A stretch of 64,000 nucleotides of DNA from Patiria miniata (taxonomy: Eukaryota; Echinodermata; Asteroidea; Valvatida; Asterinidae), in the NCBI RefSeq assembly GCF_015706575.1, contig NW_024037074.1, forward strand, positions 5,890,001 to 5,954,000. Direction: 5' to 3'. Made by a program: the position numbers and the translations under genes. Of the stretch, positions 36,479 through 47,422 are shown one piece after another (position 1 is the first letter of the stretch; each line of letters starts with the position of its first letter). The notes beneath the pieces are model-generated. The model did no database searches. It saw nothing but the letters and a program-made list of their open reading frames with translations, and was not told where the DNA came from.

Positions 36479-38204
36479 CTATACAAACAGGTCATATGAG
36501 ATACCCCACACATGAAAAGCTTAGCATTTCACATTCTCACCACAACAGAGATAATGCAGTATTTATGGTAAAAATGTACAGCAAAGTTACATCTACAGTA
36601 AAGGGGAGTAAAACTAGTTACCCTATCCCATAATAAGGTTGAGATGGTTCCTTAAAGGTGCTTTTTCATCTTTGTTTCTAATGTTGTTAATAAGCTAACA
36701 TTGAAATAAAAATGTATCAGTTCACTACAAATCACCTATTTTATAAACGGCACAGAAAAAGCCAGCTCCTTGAAGGTAAACAAAAAGACTCTGATACAAA
36801 TACTTAAAGGATTAAAATCCTAATTTAAGCAAAAAAATCAATTACATTGCCACTTCAAGCTTGACAGAATTAATCAAACCCACGGCATCAATACTCCCAC
36901 TCTGCAATTGAATAGGTTGAGTATCTTACCTTAAATATCCACAACTTAGCCTACAGACAGTGAATTCCCACTACAGTACGCACTCCAGAACGAGCAATTT
37001 TTTTTTACAAATCCACTGATCACGTCCAAGTGCATTGAGACCTCGACTCATCCTCCACTGGTTCCCAACCCCCGGCCAGTGAAACAAGGCTCGAGATACA
37101 CGAGAGCCGATGAAGGCGCTGTGCGCCTTCTCCGAAGAAAATCTGAAAGTCTAAACTCGCAGGTGGTTCGTGGCAAACTGTGCTCGGCATGCAAGTGACG
37201 AAGCCAGTGGTCCATCTGATCAAATATTCAAGTGCGTTTGGTGTAGGGGGGGGGGGGAATCTACTAGCAGCCACCATTCAGTGGTCTAGCGTAAACATCA
37301 AACCCTGATCTTTTGACTCAGTATTGATTCCCGATACCGCTGGACGTGATGGGCACTGTGTGGTTGGTAAGCTCGGGAGATAAACGAGGCATCTGGCTTC
37401 TTGGTGAGACCAAAGGCACGCTAAGATTGCAGTGAACCTTTGGTCAATGTTGGGGGGGTGGTGGTGATGGGGGAGGAGGCGACGAAGCTAGGGTATGAGT
37501 GTACTATTGAAGAATGAAAGGGAAATCCATATTACTCTATGAACACAAAAACACAGCCCTGGATTAACAAAGGCCAAAGCTATATATTTGTATATGTTAA
37601 TGATGGCCATTGATCAAAACCAAAAGATTAACAAAAAGTCCTAGTTAAAAGGATTTGATTTCATTTTTAATCTTATTTTTTATCATCCTCTTCTTATAAA
37701 AAAGGAAACTGCCTTTCCTTATTTTCAGCTTTAAATTTTTGCAGAATACATGCACACAGAGCCTGTTAAAAATAAATGAAATTTGCGGTGACTAAAAGAA
37801 ACTAAAAGATAACGACGGAATCTCTTCAATACGTTGTAATTATTTCTGGCTATGTCTGTCCTTTGCATATTGGCATTTCACCATTTCTACACTGAGCAAT
37901 TAGTTGTGTTAATTTTATTTGATTTATTTGTTTGCTTGAATATTGAACTGAACACTTTATCATTATGCATGTCTGAGCATCTCACATTTCATAGAGGAGC
38001 AGTGAGTCTTGTAAAATGAAGACGCTCTGATGATTATTTTGAGAAGATTATTGTCATCGATGATGATATTTATGAGAAGATTGGATGGGACGAGACTACA
38101 TGTAAATATTTCGGAATACGATTATTCCCATAAATGTACCCTTTAAGCATGTTAAGGAGACATTTGATCATCGTAAATTAAATCTTAGGGAGACAAGGTA
38201 GATT

Positions 38205-38532
38205 AACCCTCCTATGCAAACATATTCAGTCAAAACCAATCTAGTGACTGTTTGAGAATTCTCAGCTATACCAGTACATAAAGCAGGATTGACTGGCTGG
38301 GACTGTTTATATAACTTGGTATAGCTTTGGTTTGACTGTGGGTAATTGATAGCCAGCTGTGCCCACAACTTGCCTGCTTTGTCTGTTCATGGTCTGTTGA
38401 CTGAGTTTGACTAGTCACAGTGCTTGCTTGACATATGATCTGACTGCTGGTGACTAGCCTGTGTTAAAAGTATAGCAGGGGAAGTGGATGGAAATTTTGA
38501 CTGTCTGTGACTGTTTAAATAGCAGGAGGGTT
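38205..38532. mobile_element. possible MITE with ACCCTCCT ends and TA flanks
   Basis: The left end TAACCCTCCTATGC and the right end GCAGGAGGGTTA are inverted, with TA at both outer edges. The interior is unusually rich in GACTG and CAGTC-type words (for example GACTGTTTGAG, TTGACTGGCTGGGACTG, GACTGTCTGTGACTG). A TA target points to a Tc1/mariner-like origin, but the inverted ends are short, so confidence is modest. Confidence 0.4.
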
Positions 38533-39720
38533 ACGGAGCTAATGTCACAACTCCTATTTAGAGGCCAAATTTTACAGTCGCCAATAGGCTATAGATCGAT
38601 TGCTTGTGGTCCAAAACATAAATGTGCCAACATTCGTGGGGGTAGGATAAGGTAAAATAGGGTTTGGGTCATGAAAGTTTGAATTTTTTGTGCACAACCC
38701 TATGGGAATGTCTCCCTAGCGTACCATTCTCGGTAATATTGATAATTATGATGATGAAAATGAAAACATGATGTCAAAGATGATGACAATGGGGACGATT
38801 AGCAAGGGCAATGAAAACCAGGAGTAACATTCATGAAACCTTACTAAGCCTAGTTGGTTACTGATTGGTACGCATGAAACATTACTACTGTTAGTTACAT
38901 TCTAAGGAAGTCGATGTATGTCTAGTAAGATTAAAACAATTTTAAGCAAGGTGTATATACCTATGATGGCTATCCACTGCTGGACTGGGAAGTATTGAAA
39001 TAAATGTACATACAGCTGAGTCACTCAAGCGAAATATCTAAAAATATAGAGCCAATTTAGTCTGAGTTGAAGTAATCCCTTATTTTTCATCATCAGGAGA
39101 TCTTACAAATTGAGGGCAAACTTGACTTTAGCCGGACGTATAAAGTCGAGAATTGCTCGGCACTCTTGGGCCGCTCGGAATCTTCACTGCTAATTTTTAG
39201 AAAGCCAGCAAACTCAGTGGTTCAATATAAATGTCTGAGGGAATTTGTTTTTGGGGAAAGGCAAAAACATTGTTCTCGTTGATAAGGTGAAGAGGGTCTG
39301 ATTTGTGGAAGATATTACATGTAGACGGAATGCGATACGGCTGTGAGTAAAGTGATTGCAGGAGACGAAAAGATGAGGAGGAGATGTAAGAGGAGACCAA
39401 GAGAGACGAAGAGGAAGATGGGACCGCACATCACTTGTCAGTCAAAATGTTTCCCAAAATGAAACGAAACAGTCCCTTTTTTTAAAGGAAGAGTTTATCC
39501 AAGAAGGCCGCATGTTTTCACAAAATAATAATCTGACATGCAGGACCCTTTAGCAAATCTTGGATGTATTCACTATGAATATATACTAAACTGTTGAGTG
39601 CTTGGATGGCTTGAGGCACTACAGGGAGTAATAGGCAGGGCGGTTTGGTGCAGCACAGGGACTGATTAGTTAATACTTAAGACCAGCTTTTTATAGCCCT
39701 ATTCCTCTAAGTTTGTGGCT
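38533..39720. other. no supported gene
   Basis: AT-rich unique-looking sequence with purine-rich segments near 39350-39420. Confidence 0.5.
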
Positions 39721-39765
39721 CGAAGGATTTTGCAGGATTGGGGGAGGATTTTGCAGGATTGGGGA
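39721..39765 (+). repeat. tandem GGATTTTGCAGGATTGGGG motif
   Basis: AGGATTTTGCAGGATTGGGG occurs twice head to tail, and GGAGGAATTTGGAGGATAT follows downstream at about 39845. It matches the motif repeated at 1335-1690. Confidence 0.75.
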
Positions 39766-40116
39766 AGGAGTGGCCCAGTGAGGTTTACTATAAACAGGAA
39801 CTTGATGTCCAAGGGAAGAATTTCCTATTGGGTTTCTGAACAGTGGAGGAATTTGGAGGATATTAATTTAGGACGTTTCATGCAGAAATATCTAGAGATA
39901 AACAATAAACAATTTTTGTCTAACAACAAAACAAGTTTTCTCTTTTTATAACTTGGAATTACAGAATCATAGGCTGATTTTTCAATTCTTTTCAAATTTC
40001 GCTATAACTCAGTCCGAGACATACTACAGAACATTTAGCTTAAACAAAAATGCAGGAAAAATTACGACCAAACAACTTGGTGTGGATGAACTTCAAATTC
40101 AACCTAGTCACTACTT

Positions 40117-40172
40117 TAATGTGACTTTTGAAGCTCAGATTACATTTCATGTGACTTCTGAAGCTCAGATTC
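40117..40172 (+). repeat. 30-bp tandem duplication
   Basis: GTGACTTTTGAAGCTCAGAT (40121) and GTGACTTCTGAAGCTCAGAT (40151) are 30 bases apart. The period is a multiple of three, but no gene context is apparent. Confidence 0.8.
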
Positions 40173-40529
40173 CCTGATTATTTGAAATTTGAAGGAGCAA
40201 GATTCTTTTCTTTCTCCTGTAAAAGAAACGTTCAAAATCTATCAAAGGTATAAAGTTGAAGCAATTAACAAAGACGCCAGGCTGTCTACATGTATAGCTC
40301 CCATCTTCCAAGAGATTGGGAATTGCTTTTTTTCGTTTCGGTTCTCAGGTTTCAGGATGTGAACACCGGACCACAAAAAAAGAAGGAAAAAATATATGAA
40401 AGGTTTTGTGGCAGACATCGTGGGCAGGCTGAGACTGTGGTTATATGGGTCCGTCTCTTCAAGACAAACCTCAAACTCTGACCTGTGCACCAGAGAGGGA
40501 ATCAATGACAATCAGTCAAGTAGCTCGAG

Positions 40530-40855
40530 GCGAGCACCGGACAGAGAGAACGGAGAGAGACAAGAGAGAGAGACCGGGTGTCGTCCATTGCACCTAGACG
40601 TATTGATGTCTCTCTGGACAATCTATCACTCCTTCTTGAGTCTGAGTTAATGCACTTCCGATGTGGACAGGGTCTCTTGTGGTGGGGGGGGGGGGGGTGA
40701 TTATGAGGGGAGGTGATGGGGTGCATAAAATAAGGAGAGAGGAAGGACAGGGTGTGTGGTGGGGAACTTGGTGGAGAAACTGCATGGTACATGGCATGAG
40801 CAGGATTGGGCAGGGTTGGCTGGGTTTACTTTTTGGATGGTGGAAGTACGGTAGA
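40530..40855. repeat. purine-rich low-complexity tract
   Basis: GAGA-rich sequence at about 40540-40580 is followed by a G-run at about 40682-40697 and GGTGG/GGGAGG-rich sequence to 40850. The minus-strand complement gives proline-rich and histidine-rich open frames that are artefacts of composition. Confidence 0.6.
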
Positions 40856-40859
40856 TAAC

Positions 40860-41095
40860 TTACCCTTCAACCCTAACATCCCCAACCAGCCAAACTCCAG
40901 CACCAGGAATTGTTGGGATCTGTTAGGATGAGTACTGCACTAGTAAACTGACTGTGCTTGGGGTGGGATTTGCCATACCACAAATAAACAGAGTCCAACT
41001 GCTTATGTGCACAGTTTACCATATGGTGTTGGGATTTGCAAGGATGAGGAAGGTTCCAGAGTATATCACCATAGGGAGTTAGGATTAAAGAAGTT
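40860..41095 (+). repeat. dispersed repeat, copy 1 (pair with 54.4 kb)
   Basis: It shares an ordered series of words with 54440-54640: TTGTTGG(G/A)ATCTGT, GGATG(A/G)GTAC, TAAACTGAC, TGTG(C/T)GCAGTTT-like and CCATAT(G/C)GTGTTGG, then AGGATG(A/G)G and TAGGGAGTT. The spacing is kept within a few bases. It is likely a decayed transposable-element fragment of unknown class. Confidence 0.6.
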
Positions 41096-42749
41096 TGTGA
41101 AGTTGTTCAGCATTCTGGGTCATACAAGGACTGTTTGATAACGTTGTAAGCTTGTCCATAGATAATGCATCCTTCATGGTTCTTAATCAATGATGTAGGC
41201 CCTAATAAATTAATCAAATCGTAATGAGGTGATCAACTCATTAAGTTTCATTAATCCAACCTGCGTGTGTATTCTAATCATTTCCGGGAGATAAAGCAAT
41301 TTCACACCTTTGCGAATTCACTAAATGTTGTAAAGGCATTCCCTTCAGTTTACGGTATACCGGGTACTTCTATCACCATGTACAGCGTGTTCAGCCACGT
41401 ACTATGACCTGACTGTAAAGCTGGTGCACACAAAGGAGTATGGCACATTATTTTGGCAACATCATGCATTGTTTTCACAAGGACTTCAAACGTCATTTCT
41501 ACACATCAACGTCAGACACAGGGACCACTAATCAAATAGTGTCCAATGTGCGGCCATACTGCCAGAGGATACTGTGCTCCAAAGTCGTGTATACGCTCTG
41601 ACTTTCAATTCAAGAAAGAGCACGCCCAGAAAATCTAAAAATATGTCTTGAAAATAAGAGGATATGCCTAAAGCATCCTGCTCAGCTCCCCCCCCCCCCC
41701 CCACCCAAGACAAACATCCATTTCTTCACCATTTTGCTTATTTTTCCATTGATCTTTCCAGAACCATCCACTCTCTGTTTTCTCATTTTCTCATTTTAAC
41801 TCAAACCCTGTCTGTCTTGTCCAAACTAGAACACGTGGAGAGGAGGGAGCAAGATACACAGCAAGGGGGTCTTAGGCATTGATTATTCCTGTCAGTCTAC
41901 CACCACGGAGCTGGCAATGCACAAAGCAATAAACAGGACCGAGCAAAATCTGCGGCCGGTCACGGCGGGCCGGAAAGGAAACTGCCTCCGAGGAAATCAA
42001 CCAAAGAATTCTTTCCTTCTACTTTCAGGCTTTTCTTCGTCTCCTTCTTCTACTCTGAGGTACATGTAAGCTCCGGGCATCCATTTCCTAATAAGAGACT
42101 GAACGTGCCATGAAGGTGTACATTGCTATCCTGATGGAAACAAAAGGCGATCTGGGCTGTTGGCCTATTTTCCCCTCCCTGTTTGATTTTTGCGAGCTGT
42201 GACGTCAATACCACGCGAGTCATACTTAATGCAGGAATAAAGTCATAACTGTTGGCGTGCACGTTCGTCGGGAAAAGGCATGGAGACATTCATGGGTAAT
42301 GCGTCATGACTGTGCCAATATGTGCTCACACAACACATGAATGACCGATGAAATGTTGTGTAGCTTTGTGAAAAATCTGTGAATGTCATCACTGTCTGAA
42401 CATTGCGATGGATATACAATGTACTAGCTTAGTTTATCCCATCACTAAGGAATTTAAAATATTGATGATAATAATAATACAGAATTCTCAGCACTGATAT
42501 CTGCCAAGTAAGATGCTCATGCCGCATTCAACATCAGTTTACAGACATTTGTACATCCACTGAACATCAAAGATGAATTAACCGAAAAATGAAAGATGAA
42601 CAAATTTGCATTTATTGTAATGAAGAAGTAGACATTATTCAATTTGAAGATTGCAGTGGCTATTTAACTTAAAAGTCACAAAAATAAACTGGATGATAAA
42701 TTTGTAAAATAAGGATGATTTAAACAAAAAACTATGATATTCATAAAAT
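41096..42749. other. no supported gene
   Basis: Unique-looking sequence with a long C-run at about 41688-41701. No coding segment is convincing. Confidence 0.5.
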
Positions 42750-42850
42750 GGAATTTGCGTCAGGGTGATGTAAATCAATATTAGGTTTTGCCCTTTACCA
42801 ACGTATAAACACTATATGTTAGGGAAGGACAAAACCTATATTGATTTTTA
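42750..42850. repeat. foldback made from SINE-C tail sequence
   Basis: AAATCAATATTAGGTTTTGC (from 42772) pairs with the reverse complement of the 42825-42847 segment, so the two arms are about 23 bp each. The stretch GGAATTTGCG..GGGTGATGTAAAT and the following AATATT..GTTTTGC and TATAAACACT words match the SINE-C tail at 62718-62790. It may be two tail fragments head to head or a partial copy of the 62.7-63.1 kb inverted pair. Confidence 0.65.
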
Positions 42851-43504
42851 AATAATAATTTATTTTTCTTAATTTCCAACACTTTTCCAATTTTAGGCGT
42901 AAAAAAAAATGAAAAACAAATCTGAATCATTCTTAGGCCCCCTATATACTAAATTCCTAAATGTTTACAGGGCAAGTCAGTTTTGGACGTACACGTAATA
43001 TTTGGAGAGCCCATTGTAAATTTAGAAACCACCATACAATACAAAGAAAACAATCACTATGTCCTTATTGTGATTTATTATTATTCAGTGTGTACATGTA
43101 GCTTCTATTTCAATTTGTTAAAGAAGCCAGTTATCCATTTGTGAGATAATACAGCGATAACCTGATAAAACATTAACATCAAAAGGTGTAGGAAATGCAC
43201 GATTTAGTCACAGCCCAAGCAATGTTGGATTGGTCCCGTACACAGCAGTGTGGTTACCGTTGTTCGCCAGGCTTGTGCAGCTAACTCGGATTGATTTGTA
43301 CTGGGAGTACGTGTGATATCAATGTTAATAAGCACTGTCTAAAGAGGGCTCACTACTATCAGACCACTGTAGAGAAGGGATTGCTGAACAGCAAGGACAC
43401 AGAGATGGCAACAAAATTTAGTCTGATTTTATCTTAAAAGTCCGACACAGAAATTTACCTGCAGAGTTTAGCTAATTCTGTGATGTGCATTTATGATGCA
43501 TGGT
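42851..43504. other. no supported gene
   Basis: AT-rich spacer without a recognised feature. Confidence 0.5.
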
Positions 43505-44178
43505 TCTAAACTTTGTACCAATTAAAGCTAAGTACATAATGCATACCATCCCAAACTTTGCACTAATCAGAGTCCCCAACAATAAATAGCATAATGCATA
43601 ATGCATACAATTCCAAACTTTGCACCAATCAAACCCTGCAGTAACTAGTATAATGCATAATTCAGACATTCCAAACTTCGCACCAATCAAAGCCCTGCAA
43701 TAACCAGCATACATACATTCCAAACTTTGCACCAAGCAAAGCCCTGCAATTACTAGCATAATGCATAATTCAGACATTCCAAACTTTGCACCAATCAAAG
43801 CCCTGCAATAACCAGCATAATGCAATATGCATGTACATTCTAAACTTTGCACCAATCAAAGCCCTGCAGTAACCAGCATAATGCATAATGCATACAGTTC
43901 CAAACTTTGCACCAATCAAAACCCTGCAATAACCAGTATAGTGCATACAGTTCCAAACTTTGCGCCAATCAACGCCTCATACCGGTACATGTAAATGCAT
44001 AATGCATACCATTCCAAACTTTGCACCAATCGAAGTCCCATATATATGCCTAATGTACAATGCACACAATTCCTAACTTTCAATCCATCCAAGTCCAACG
44101 CAATAAAGATCATAATGAATAATGCATAGGGCCTAATGCAAATATACCATTCCAAACTTTGCACCAATCAGTATTTCA
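43505..44178. repeat. degenerate tandem array, about 12 units of 45-80 bp
   Basis: Each unit begins with AAACTTTGCACCAATCAAAG or a variant, continues with CCCTGCAATAACCAG and ends with a variable number of CATAATGCATAATGCATAC blocks before CATTCC. Units start near 43507, 43552, 43615, 43673, 43722, 43782, 43842, 43902, 43955, 44016, 44075 and 44155. Length variation lies mainly in the ATAATGC part, which suggests slippage nested inside the larger repeat. Minus-strand open frames reading KFGM and similar are translations of the repeat. Confidence 0.9.
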
Positions 44179-44661
44179 CTGTGTCATTCAACAGTAATCC
44201 ACCCCAAACCTGTCAATAAATTGCAAACATTAAAGGCTTCCCAAACTTCTACACCTCCTGGCTTCCAAAAACTTCAGCAAGTTGACTGAACTTAACGTTG
44301 TCTATTTCCTTTAGTCAGGGTAATGGCGTAAATTTATCAATTATTACACATTGACCTCTGGGTCATTTACATCAATTTTGGGTCCACTTTGTTCATGTCC
44401 CTGTTACACTCGACACGTAATTAATTATTTTTAGTTTGAATGCAATCCTTAAATGCAGTCAGTTTTCAAGAGTGATTATGAGAGCAAACCACCTACGCAA
44501 ACAAATAAAATACCGTTTGACGTCATTCTCAATGATACTTGAATGGCAAGTTACAAAGTTCAGAGGGACAGGAAAAATGTCACACTTTGGACCCTAATTT
44601 TCTAGAATCACCCACCTACTTGTGTTATGTACAAAAAAAACTATGCAAGTACAAATGTTAG
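44179..44661. other. no supported gene
   Basis: AT-rich spacer between the array and the foldback. Confidence 0.5.
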
Positions 44662-44799
44662 TATACAAATACAACATGGTTTGTCGGGAAATAGTGCAAA
44701 CTAATGACCCTGAGGTGTTGGCTGATTGGGACTATCTCCTGAGGGGTCATTTGTTTTCACTATTTCCCCGCAAAAACATGTTGTATTTGTTTTACTATA
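44662..44799. repeat. foldback, arms of about 54-62 bp
   Basis: The left arm 44662-44715 (TATACAAATACAACATGGTT...GACCCTGAGG) pairs with the right arm 44738-44799 (CCTGAGGGGTCATTTG...TTTACTATA), allowing several mismatches and small gaps. The loop is only about 22 bases. It directly abuts the inverted-repeat element that starts at 44791. Confidence 0.75.
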
Positions 44800-45328
44800 C
44801 ATGTACCTCATAAATATTCATCAGGCAGCTGTGGTATTTCATTCATCCATTCCACCATGTTTTTGATCATGCAGTATTTGGATAAAGCGAAACATTATTT
44901 TAATTTAAGGAGACCGTAGAAAGTTAATTTTGTGTCATTTAATAACGTTAACATTCACGCAAAACACTGCATTTATTTTTATTGTGTAAAATTTCACACA
45001 CTTCCTCCTCGGTTAAAATCGCAAAGTAAACACCACCGGGCGCCATTTTGGTGTTTGCCGTAATAGACTGGCACATGCAACTGTCCTTACTCGTGTTCTC
45101 CACGGTACACACATAAAGCCATGCATCGTTGGTATAAAAGAGATAACACAGTACTGGAACAAATCTAAGGCTGCGACCCAGGTGTGTGATAGTACCTCCC
45201 TGGTTTTTGCGCGTCACGTGCGCGTACGAAGACCCGGGGTGATAGTAAAATCTTTTACACGGTTGAGTTGCTGGAATGGACCAATGAAATGCTGCGGTTG
45301 CCTGATGAATATTTATGAGGTATAGTAA
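44791..45328. mobile_element. element with inverted ends of about 60 bp
   Basis: The left end TACTATAC (then five extra bases) CCTCATAAATATTCATCAGG and the reverse complement of the right end TACTATACCTCATAAATATT form inverted repeats. They continue inward through ATTTCATT..TCCATTCCA. The centre contains an 89-codon minus-strand frame (44948-45217) ending in ILTEEEVCEILHNKN, which I cannot assign to a family. A non-autonomous DNA transposon is the simplest reading. The superfamily is unknown. Confidence 0.65.
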
Positions 45329-47103
45329 TTTCAGCTACGTGTGTACTATTTTTCCCAACACCTATTTAATTTTAATGCATTTACAGTCCACACAGCCAGC
45401 AGTCAAGGTCAGGTCTGCCAAAGACATTCATGTCTCGAAGGAACTTGATTCCTGGCACTTTCCCATGGGAAATTCTCCCCAAGGGGGAAGTGGCTAATAA
45501 AAAAATTGGTTATGAAATATGCAAACTTAGTTAGACAACAGGAGGCAGGGCCCTGACACAGGGCTCGGAATTGTTGGTGAGAGTTTTGGGCAAGACAAAC
45601 AGATTGGGTAAGTGGGCTGGGTCTGACCCCGTCTGACCCATGAAAAGGAAAGTATTGACAACTTCCTCACTGAAAAAAATACCACCAGGAACTTCAAGCA
45701 GGCATTAAGTTATACATGTACAAATGAAATTCTTAATACCGGTACTTTACCTTAAACAGGGTGAGTAAAAAAAAAAACGAAACCCAAATGGCAGGACCAT
45801 TTTTTAAATGAAGTTCTGCATGTAGCACTTTCAAAATCTAGGATATGAAAGCCTAATTAACAAGCTTTATTTAAGTACAGGAATCATTCAAATCACTCAT
45901 GTACTTTTCAAGTTACGGGATTTCAAACACAAACACCTTAAAGTTCTGTCCACAGATCACCAAAAAGCTAAGTGTTCTTTCAGCAAAATGAAAACAATTG
46001 ACATACATCCCTATGTGAATTAGGCAATGAGCCCCCCTTACCCCCACCCCCCGGTACACCCCCCTCCCCTTCAATTTGGACCCCAGTTACACCACTGATC
46101 GTAAAATGTCTTTATGTGGATGCTCCTGATCATTCTATCAAGGTACATGTACATGTAGGCTAAAGAATTAAATATCAACTAACCTCAAAGGAAAAATCAA
46201 ACACCTCAGCCCTGATACTCGGCAGACTATAAAACTTTAGCTCAATAGACAGCTTTTTGGCTAGATTCTTTAATTTATTTGTACAATTCCTACAACAACA
46301 AAAAACATTTTGTTCACACAGCATTTCGATATAGGCCTAATGTTCAATAAGTAGAAAAAATGCCACAGGCCAATTTAAAAACAATTCAAGTGACTTGAAT
46401 ACTGAAGAATAGTGTCTTTTACATTTCATCACTCCTTGTTTTATGCTACAAACGTCCAGAAAATTCTGGATGGCAGATCTGAATCAACAGAGGGCGCTGT
46501 GCAGGTTTGATGGAACCTGTTCTGCACACGTTATCATTCACTAAAGGAAATTGGCCGGGAAATTGATCACTGTAACACCTATGGGGTGGATCCAGGAAGG
46601 GGGTTGCTGGTTTGTTGAAGTCCAAAATGTTTCAAAGGGGGTGGGCTTGAATTAACACTGTAAATGTAATGCAGTAAAGTAAAAAGACCAAAAACCCTTA
46701 CAGAAGCTAATCCTAGATAAAAAAAAATAAAAAATTAAGATTTACGACATCACCCTATAAGCGTTTCTACTGGACTTCCTTAGATTCATTGATTTTAAGG
46801 ATTCAAGCGAATCATGTACCATAATCGGACCATGAGTTTATCAAACCCTGGGGCTAAACTCGTTCCTGGCCCACTTCTATTTTTCTGTGACAGAGCGTGC
46901 AGCGACGATGATTGCAATCTCGTTTTGATAATAAAAGAGTAAATTGGCAATATTTCAAGCTGGGCTTCTGGCCTGCATTCAGGGGTTGGGCAGAGTATAT
47001 TCAGGTGTTGGATTGCTCCTTAAGTGATCTGAAGCAATACCTCTAGGAGGGAAATCTTGCTGATCAGGTTTGGTAAAAAAAAAAAAATGGGAACCCTACC
47101 AAA
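45329..47103. other. no supported gene; one orphan transposon end
   Basis: Near 46548 the string GGAAATTGGCCGGGAAA exactly matches the end of the inverted-repeat element at 22255-22790, with nothing else of that element around it. The rest is AT-rich, with a C-run tract near 46028-46070. Confidence 0.5.
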
Positions 47104-47422
47104 TTTAATACCAAGGGCGGATCAGGGAAGGGGGGGGGGGGGGCGACGGGAGCCATGCCCCCCCCCCCCCCAAATGAACCCAATTTTTTTTTTTTTTAAT
47201 GACATCACAATAAAGGCAGGCACTGCGTACACTACCATCTTTTCCTCAAAAATAATCGGTAAAGTGGTCAGAAACTGCCTCATATCACACCACAGAGCAT
47301 CTAGAATTGGAAAAAAAAAACATTCACGGCCCTTAAGCGGGCCCCGAACCCCACGCCATAGTTTTTTGGACCCACTTTTTGGGGGACCAAAAATTTGTTC
47401 GGGATCTGCCCTTGTTTAATAC
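47104..47422 (-). mobile_element. hAT-like MITE family 1, copy 1, with 8-bp target-site duplication
   Basis: The element spans 47112-47414. It starts CAAGGGCGGATCAGG and ends with the inverse GGGATCTGCCCTTG, CA...TG termini as in hAT elements. The perfect 8-bp direct repeat TTTAATAC lies at 47104-47111 and 47415-47422. The inner sequence is the reverse complement of copies 2 and 3, including TCTAGATGCTCTGTGGTG and TTTTTTTGAGGAAAAGATGG. Long G, C, A and T runs dominate both ends. There is no transposase, so it must have moved using enzyme from elsewhere. Confidence 0.9.

Larger units (their letters stand above)
34721..38204. other. mostly non-repetitive; two candidate exons
   Basis: Contains the minus-strand exon candidates 35208-35256 and 36415-36478. 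A GC-richer block at about 35320-35620 has open minus-strand frames but no splice borders that tie them to those exons. The 37020-37277 frame is driven by a homopolymer C tract on the minus strand. Confidence 0.45.

Noticed and set aside
37020-37277. Minus-strand 85-codon frame starting with a proline-rich stretch
   Set aside because: The proline run comes from a homopolymer tract, and the rest has no recognised similarity or splice context.
40502-40797. Proline- and histidine-rich minus-strand frames
   Set aside because: They are caused by the purine-rich low-complexity tract on the plus strand.
43472-44167. Two minus-strand frames with repeated KFGM-like peptides
   Set aside because: They are direct translations of the degenerate tandem array, with irregular unit lengths that are not kept in frame.
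44948-45217. 89-codon minus-strand frame as a host gene
   Set aside because: It lies entirely inside an inverted-repeat element. It is noted under that element, but there is no basis for a function.
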